This document shows positions 59,506 through 64,000 of a DNA stretch of 64,000 nucleotides, in pieces; the first letter of the stretch is position 1; each line of letters starts with the position of its first letter. The position numbers and the translations under genes were made by a program. Source of the stretch: Natronococcus roseus (GTDB taxonomy: Archaea > Halobacteriota > Halobacteria > Halobacteriales > Natrialbaceae); assembly GCF_043677095.1 (NCBI RefSeq), contig NZ_JBHLJR010000004.1:434001-498000 (forward strand). The letters are read 5' to 3'. The notes below the pieces were generated by a model. That model saw only the letters and a list, made by a program, of their open reading frames with translations, was not told the origin of the DNA and searched no databases.

Positions 59506-60162
59506 TCACTCCGACCGAGAAATGGGGAGAGCGGCCTGAAGCACCGCGTTGGCGCCGCGGCGGACGCGCTCGGAGGCGGCCTGCTGGGAGATCCCCAGTT
59601 CGTCGGCGATCGCCGTGAGGTCCGTCTCTCGGGGCACCTCGAAGTAGCCCCGCTGGACGGCGAGGACGATCGCCTCCCGCTGACCGGGCGTGAGCTCGAA
59701 GAGCCGCCCCGCCCGTGAGGCCTCCGCGAGCGGATGAACCCGGCCGACGCGGATCGAGATCGATCGCTCGGAACAGTACTCGGAGAACCGCTCGACCAGC
59801 TCGTTGCTCGGGAACCGGACCCGGAAGTACCAGCCCTCCTCTGCAGTCATCGCCTCGAGGACGACGGCCTCCGCCTCGGCGAGCCCGCCCAGGAGCCCGT
59901 CGGCGTCGCTCGACCACACCGCCCGGTACAGCGCGGTGCCGTCGATCCGATCGATCTGGCTGATGCTCTCGATATCCGGCTCCGAGCCGACGTGGCGTTC
60001 GAACGCCTCGAACCCCTCCCCGGTCGCCCAGAAGTACGGGATGACCTGCCCCCCGACCGGCACGATCGCCTCGAGTTCGATCTCCATGCGCTCGACCGTC
60101 TCGAGGGCCGAGCCGAAGACGAACTCCTCGGTTGCGATGCTGAACTCCACGATGACGCTCAT
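59506..60162 (-). CDS. Bat-type HTH_10 regulator
   Basis: A 218-residue protein. Residues 1-150 are a Bat-like sensor region (MSVIVEFSIATEEFVFGSAL; GGQVIPYFWATGEGFEAF). Residues about 160-215 are the HTH_10 domain (LTPGQREAIVLAVQRGYFEV, then ISQQAASERVRRGANAVLQA). Haloarchaeal proteins of this type act as gene-specific activators of metabolic operons. It is divergent from the E1 operon with a 110-bp promoter gap, so control of that operon is a reasonable inference. Confidence 0.9.
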   Translation of the reverse strand: MSVIVEFSIATEEFVFGSALETVERMEIELEAIVPVGGQVIPYFWATGEGFEAFERHVGSEPDIESISQIDRIDGTALYRAVWSSDADGLLGGLAEAEAVVLEAMTAEEGWYFRVRFPSNELVERFSEYCSERSISIRVGRVHPLAEASRAGRLFELTPGQREAIVLAVQRGYFEVPRETDLTAIADELGISQQAASERVRRGANAVLQAALPISRSE

Positions 60163-60230
60163 GTGAGAGTCCTACGAGCGGCCGAGCTATACGCTGTCTG
60201 CCGTCTCCTGCGGCTCCTGTGGCTCGGCGA

Positions 60231-60240
60231 ACACCTATAT
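60231..60240 (+). promoter_or_regulatory. TATA-like box of the E1 operon
   Basis: CCTATATGTG, centred about 37 bp before the ATG at 60273, in the shared gap with the HTH_10 gene. Confidence 0.45.
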
Positions 60241-60272
60241 GTGGATTCGTATCGATACTGCTGGCACATCTC

Positions 60273-61314
60273 ATGGTAGCTGATAGCGAATTACAATCCA
60301 TGTTCGAGGACATGGTGACGGCGCGGTACTACGAGGAGCGCCTCCAGGAGGAGTACCTCGAGGGCAAACAGCCGGCGTTCGACATCTCGGCCGGGCCGAT
60401 CCCCGGCGAGTTGCACCTCGCCGCGGGCCAGGAGGCCGCTGCGGCGGGCGTCTGTCGGCACCTGCGCGACGACGACACCGTGACGGCACCCCACCGTCCC
60501 CACCACGTCGCGATCGCGAAGGGCGTCGACCTGAAGCGAATGACCGCCGAGATCTTCGGCCGCGAGACCGGGCTGAGCAGCGGGAAAGGAGGTCACATGC
60601 ACCTGTTCGACCCCGACGCGGGTTTCGCCTGCAGCGGGATCATCGCCCAGGGCTGTCCCCCTGCGGTCGGCGCGGGGCTCGCGGCCAAGAAGCGCAACGA
60701 GGATAGCGTGGCCGTCGCCTTCCTCGGCGAGGGGGCGATCAATCAGGGCGCCTTCCTCGAGTCGCTGAACCTGGCTGCGGTACAGCAGCTACCCGTCGTC
60801 TTCGTCGTCGAGGACAACGACTGGGCGATCAGTATGCCCAAAGAACGAGTCACCGACGTCGCCGACGGCTCCCGGCGCGCGGGGGGGGTTCGACATGCCG
60901 GGCGTCCGCGTCGACTACGACGACGCGACGGCCGTCTACGACGCCGCGAAGGAGGCCGTCGGTCGGGCGCGGGCCGGCAACGGACCGACGCTGCTCGAGG
61001 TGCAGGTCCACCGACGGATGGGTCACTTCATGGGCGACCCCGAGAGCTACCGGCCCGACGAGGACGTAGCGGCCGCCGAGCAGCGGGACTCGATCGAGCG
61101 CCTCGCCGACGACCTGCGAAGCGAGGGTCTCGAGGACGACGAGCTCGAGGCGATCCGCGAGGAGGCCCGCGAGCGCGTCGACGAGGCGATCGAGTGGGCG
61201 AAAGAGCAGCCCGAGCCCGATCCGGACGCGGCCTACGAGGACGTCTTCGTCAACCCGCCGTCGGGCGTGACGACAGAGGAACCGAGCCACGAACTCGCCG
61301 GAGGTGACGACTGA
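60273..61314 (+). pseudogene. 2-oxoacid dehydrogenase E1 alpha subunit, frameshifted
   Basis: MVADSELQSMFEDMVTARYY opens an E1 alpha of the acetoin/pyruvate/branched-chain type. GKGGHMHLFDPDAGF, the thiamine-diphosphate motif GEGAINQGAFLESLN and VVEDNDWAIS are present. At 60881-60888 a run of eight G shifts the frame by +1; with seven G the text reads SRRAGGFDMPGVRVDYDDAT and continues to ELAGGDD (346 residues). Either a sequencing/assembly error in the G run, a fresh mutation, or phase variation. Downstream genes of the operon are intact. E1 alpha forms a heterotetramer with E1 beta. Confidence 0.88.
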
Positions 61315-62348
61315 TGTCCGAGCAACAAGAACGACAGCAGGTGATCGAACGCGAACTGACGATGAGCCGCGCGATGGTCGAGGCGATCGCCCACGAGATG
61401 CGCGAGGACGAGGAGGTGTTCTACATGGGCGAGGACGTCGCCGACTACGGCGGCATCTTCGACAGCACGGAGGGGCTGCTCGAGGAGTTCGGCCACGACC
61501 GGGTCATGGACGTGCCGATCAGCGAGACTGCCTACCTCGGGGCGGCCGTCGGCGCCGCACAGGAGGGGATGCGCCCCATCGCGGAGCTGATGTTCGTCGA
61601 CTTCTTCGGCGTCGCGATGGACCAGATCTACAACCAGCTGGCGAAAAACACCTACATGAGCGGCGGGGCGGTGAACGTCCCGATGGTACTGACGGCCGCG
61701 GTCGGGGGCACCTACAACGACGCCGCCCAGCACTCCCAGACGCTGTACGGCACCTTCGCCCACCTGCCGGGGATGAAGGTCGTCGTCCCGTCGACGGCCT
61801 ACGACGCCAAGGGGCTGATGCACAACGCCGTTCGCGACGACGACCCCGTCGTCTACCTCTTCCACAAGCGCCTGATGGGGATCGGCTGGATGCCCGCCCC
61901 CGACGGCCCGAAGACCCCGGTCCCCGAGGAGGATTATACTATTCCCTTTGGCAGCGCCGACGTCAAGCGCGAGGGCGAGGACGCCACCGTCGTCACGCTC
62001 GGCCTGCACGTTCACCGGGCGCTTGAGGCCGCCGACGCCCTCGCCGAGGACGGGATCGACGCCGAGGTGATCGACCTCCGGACCCTGGTACCGCTCGACA
62101 CGGAGACGATCCGCGAGTCGGTCGCGAAGACGGGGCGGCTGATCGTCGTCGACGAGGACTACCAATCCTACGGGGTCACCGGCGAGATCATCGCCAGCGT
62201 CGCCGAGGAGGGGCTCGCCGACCTCGAGGCGGTCGAACGGGTCGCCGTTCCGGACGTGCCGCTGCCCTACGCCCGGCCGATGGAGAACGAGGTCATTCCG
62301 GACGGCGAGGACATCGAGCGCGCGGTTCGCTCCGCACACGACGCATGA
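61314..62348 (+). CDS. 2-oxoacid dehydrogenase E1 beta subunit
   Basis: A 344-residue transketolase-type subunit. FYMGEDVADYGGIFDSTEGL, AYLGAAVGAAQEGMRPIAEL, HSQTLYGTFAHLPGMKVVVP and LIVVDEDYQSYGVTGEIIA match acetoin-dehydrogenase or pyruvate dehydrogenase beta subunits. It shares the thiamine-diphosphate site with E1 alpha. The ATG overlaps the E1 alpha stop by one base (TGATG). Whether it acts on pyruvate, acetoin or branched 2-oxoacids cannot be decided. It runs into a lipoyl-domain gene with a 4-bp overlap. Confidence 0.93.
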   Translation: MSEQQERQQVIERELTMSRAMVEAIAHEMREDEEVFYMGEDVADYGGIFDSTEGLLEEFGHDRVMDVPISETAYLGAAVGAAQEGMRPIAELMFVDFFGVAMDQIYNQLAKNTYMSGGAVNVPMVLTAAVGGTYNDAAQHSQTLYGTFAHLPGMKVVVPSTAYDAKGLMHNAVRDDDPVVYLFHKRLMGIGWMPAPDGPKTPVPEEDYTIPFGSADVKREGEDATVVTLGLHVHRALEAADALAEDGIDAEVIDLRTLVPLDTETIRESVAKTGRLIVVDEDYQSYGVTGEIIASVAEEGLADLEAVERVAVPDVPLPYARPMENEVIPDGEDIERAVRSAHDA

Positions 62349-62611
62349 GCGGAACCGACGACCGCGTCGCCGTCGCCGCGAGCGGCGTCTGGCCCGAGGA
62401 CGTCGAGGACGACGAGACGGCCGTCGTCGTCAACTGGTTCGCCCGGGAGGGTCGACGCGTCGACGACGGCGAGACGATCTGCGAGATCCAGATCGAGAAG
62501 GTCAGCGTCGACGTCCCCGCCCCCGTCGCGGGGGAGCTGGTCGCGATCGAACGCGACGAGGACGCCGAACTCACGCGCGAGGACGTCCTCGCCTACGTCG
62601 CTCCCGACTGA
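62345..62611 (+). CDS. Free-standing lipoyl-carrier domain
   Basis: An 88-residue protein that is only a biotin/lipoyl domain: VVVNWFAREGRRVDDGETI, then the lipoylation hairpin EIQIEKVSVDVPAPVAGEL with target Lys52. In classical complexes this domain is the N terminus of the E2 acyltransferase; here it is a separate gene with no E2 core or E3 next to it. It is the last gene of the E1 operon, coupled to E1 beta. It probably carries the acyl group to an E2 encoded elsewhere. Confidence 0.9.
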   Translation: MSGTDDRVAVAASGVWPEDVEDDETAVVVNWFAREGRRVDDGETICEIQIEKVSVDVPAPVAGELVAIERDEDAELTREDVLAYVAPD

Positions 62612-62638
62612 CAGTGGGGTTCAATGGGAACGACCGCT

Positions 62639-63640
62639 TTACTCGTTGACCAACAGCAGCTTCCCGACGAAGTCGCCGTCCTCGCCGAGGCGGTGGGCGT
62701 CGGCGACCGCGTCGAACCCGAACCGCTCGTCGATGTGCGGTTCGACCGCGCCGTCGTCGACCAGCGCCGCGATATCGGCGAGCTCCTCGCCGATCCGTTC
62801 CTGGCGCTCGCCGAGTATCACCGGGAGGATCACCAACACGACGCCGAGCTCGAGCGAGTTCATGTGCATCGGTGACAGATCGAGCTCCGCGGCCGCGCTC
62901 GACTCGGTCGTGACGACGGTCCCGAACGGTCGTACCGCCTCGAACGCCGTCTCGAGGTGGTCGTCGCCGATCGGGTCGAAGACGGTGTCGAAGCCGTCGC
63001 CGCTGGCGTGTTCCTCGACGTAGCGCTCGACGTCGGTTTCGGTGTAGTCGACGGTCGCGTCGGCGCCCAGCTCCGCCGCCAGCTCTCGTTTCTCGTCGCT
63101 CGAGCCCGTCGCGGTTACCTCGGCGCCGAACCACTTCGCGAACTGGACCCCGAGGTGGCCGACGCCGCCGCTGGCGCCGTAGACCAGCACCTCCTCGTCG
63201 ATGTCGACGGTCGTCTTGTCCGCGAGCATCTCCCAGGCGGTCAGCGCGACGACGGGCAGGGCCGCGCTCTCCTCGAGCGAAATCGCTTCGGGGGCGTGTG
63301 CGAACGTTCCCGCGTGGCCGACGACGTACTCCGCGAGCGCGCCCTGTCGGCCCGCGCCGCCGGGCATGCCGTAGACCTCGTCGCCCGCCTCGAAGGCCTC
63401 GACGTCCTCGCCGACGGCGTCGACGACCCCCGAGACGTCGCAGTGCAAGATTGCGGGCATCTCGGGGCCGATATCGGCGAGGTCGCCCCGCCGGATCTTG
63501 TAGTCGACCGGGTTGAGGCTGGTCGCGGCGACCTCGACGCGGATCTCCTCCGGGCCGGGATCAGGGACCTCGACGGTCGTCTCCGCGAAGTTGTTCGGAT
63601 CGCCGTACTCCTCGAGCACGTGGGCGGTCATCTCGCTCAT
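62639..63640 (-). CDS. Quinone-oxidoreductase-like MDR family protein
   Basis: A 333-residue medium-chain dehydrogenase/reductase. NPVDYKIRRGDL, LHCDVSGVVDAVGEDVEAFE and the nucleotide loop VLVYGASGGVGHLGVQFAKW (AxxGxxG) match NADPH:quinone oxidoreductases. The structural and catalytic zinc ligands of alcohol dehydrogenases are missing, which fits the zinc-free branch. It probably reduces quinones or enoyl-type substrates. The start is MSEMTAHVLEEYGDPNNFAE; MTAHVLEEYG at 63631 is also possible. Confidence 0.9.
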   Translation of the reverse strand: MSEMTAHVLEEYGDPNNFAETTVEVPDPGPEEIRVEVAATSLNPVDYKIRRGDLADIGPEMPAILHCDVSGVVDAVGEDVEAFEAGDEVYGMPGGAGRQGALAEYVVGHAGTFAHAPEAISLEESAALPVVALTAWEMLADKTTVDIDEEVLVYGASGGVGHLGVQFAKWFGAEVTATGSSDEKRELAAELGADATVDYTETDVERYVEEHASGDGFDTVFDPIGDDHLETAFEAVRPFGTVVTTESSAAAELDLSPMHMNSLELGVVLVILPVILGERQERIGEELADIAALVDDGAVEPHIDERFGFDAVADAHRLGEDGDFVGKLLLVNE

Positions 63641-63761
63641 CGTGGCTCGAGCGAGGGACCGCCTGCCGGAGTATCCCGCGCTTGCGGAGGGACGTGCCGG
63701 AACATCTGTTTCGTGTCGGCTCGGGAAACATTCAACCTCGTGGCCGTCGAACCGATGGGTA

Positions 63762-64000
63762 ATGACGCGGGTCCTACTGGAACCGTTTCTGGACGAGGAC
63801 GGTGACTGGACCAGCCCGTCGGGCCGGGCGGGCGAGTTCCTCGTCCTGCTCGTCGGACTTCCGCTGTTCGCCTGGTTCGCGTCCGCCGATCTGGGCGGAC
63901 TCGAGCCCGGCGACGGCTGGCTCGCGCTCGCGGTCGGCGTCTGGGTCGGGTTCGCATACGCCGCCTTCTTTCGGGAGCGGCTGCTCGAGGCCGTCCCCGA
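63762..64000 (+). CDS. Membrane protein, N-terminal part
   Basis: Open from the ATG at 63762 to the end of the window with no stop (79 codons): MTRVLLEPFLDEDGDWTSPS, a first helix EFLVLLVGLPLFAWFA and a second helix around WLALAVGVWVGFAYAAFF. Two membrane spans so far. I do not recognise the family. It is divergent from the quinone-oxidoreductase gene. Confidence 0.65.
   Translation, partial: MTRVLLEPFLDEDGDWTSPSGRAGEFLVLLVGLPLFAWFASADLGGLEPGDGWLALAVGVWVGFAYAAFFRERLLEAVP

Overview
The window is chromosomal DNA from a halophilic archaeon (class Halobacteria). Support for this: high GC with CTCGAG-rich codons, very acidic proteins, TATA boxes 26-30 bp upstream of start codons (leaderless transcripts), Tat-dependent lipoprotein signals, and archaeal information-processing genes (PAN, PolB, Mre11-Rad50, S3Ae, S15, Pcc1, SMC-ScpA, SufBCD). 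A member of the Natrialbales is plausible, but the species cannot be fixed from the sequence alone. Most of the window is ordinary housekeeping backbone. Accessory character is concentrated around 12.9-18.0 kb, 34-41 kb, 48-52 kb and 58.5-62.6 kb.

Layout. 0-5.3 kb: the end of an HTH_10 regulator, then a coiled-coil protein, smc and scpA. 5.3-8 kb: a DUF7344-type regulator and a purine salvage pair (phosphoribosyltransferase, MTA phosphorylase). 8-15.8 kb: a NAL1-like serine protease, a PhzF-family protein, PEP synthase, a PemK/MazF-type toxin with an HTH antitoxin, MfnA and an NmrA-like protein behind a coupled leader ORF. 16-18 kb: two membrane proteins and an ArsR-like regulator; two copies of one palindrome lie upstream of the regulator and of one membrane gene. 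18-26 kb: GuaA subunit A, a small membrane protein, PAN, an HTH protein, mre11-rad50 and three small haloarchaeal proteins. 26-34 kb: DNA polymerase B interrupted by a homing-endonuclease intein, then sufCBD.

34-41.6 kb: an RHH-like protein, a ferritin-like protein and a DtxR-type regulator joined by a tiny coupled ORF, a secreted phospholipase-D-fold protein with a lamin-tail domain, a HEAT-repeat protein, a CDP-alcohol phosphatidyltransferase, a halocyanin and a broken DUF3179 gene. 41.6-44.2 kb: a tightly coupled operon S15 - RecJ/Cdc45-like - Pcc1 - S3Ae. 44.4-48 kb: two acyl-CoA synthetase paralogues and tRNA-Ala(GGC). 48.2-52.3 kb: secreted low-complexity proteins, including an unusual Lys/Asp tetrad-repeat protein. 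52.3-64 kb: aldehyde ferredoxin oxidoreductase, SurE, an Rsm22-like methyltransferase, TyrA, small membrane or lipoproteins, two regulators, a 2-oxoacid dehydrogenase E1 operon with a frameshifted alpha subunit and a free-standing lipoyl domain, a quinone oxidoreductase and the start of a membrane protein.

The most notable observations are: (1) a secreted K/D polyampholyte made of four-residue units; (2) a roughly 47% GC exon tract running exactly from the intein insertion site to polymerase motif C, which looks like a homing co-conversion scar; (3) a shared 18-bp palindrome that may define a small regulon; (4) a leader ORF with an operator-like inverted repeat; and (5) two genes broken at simple-sequence runs.
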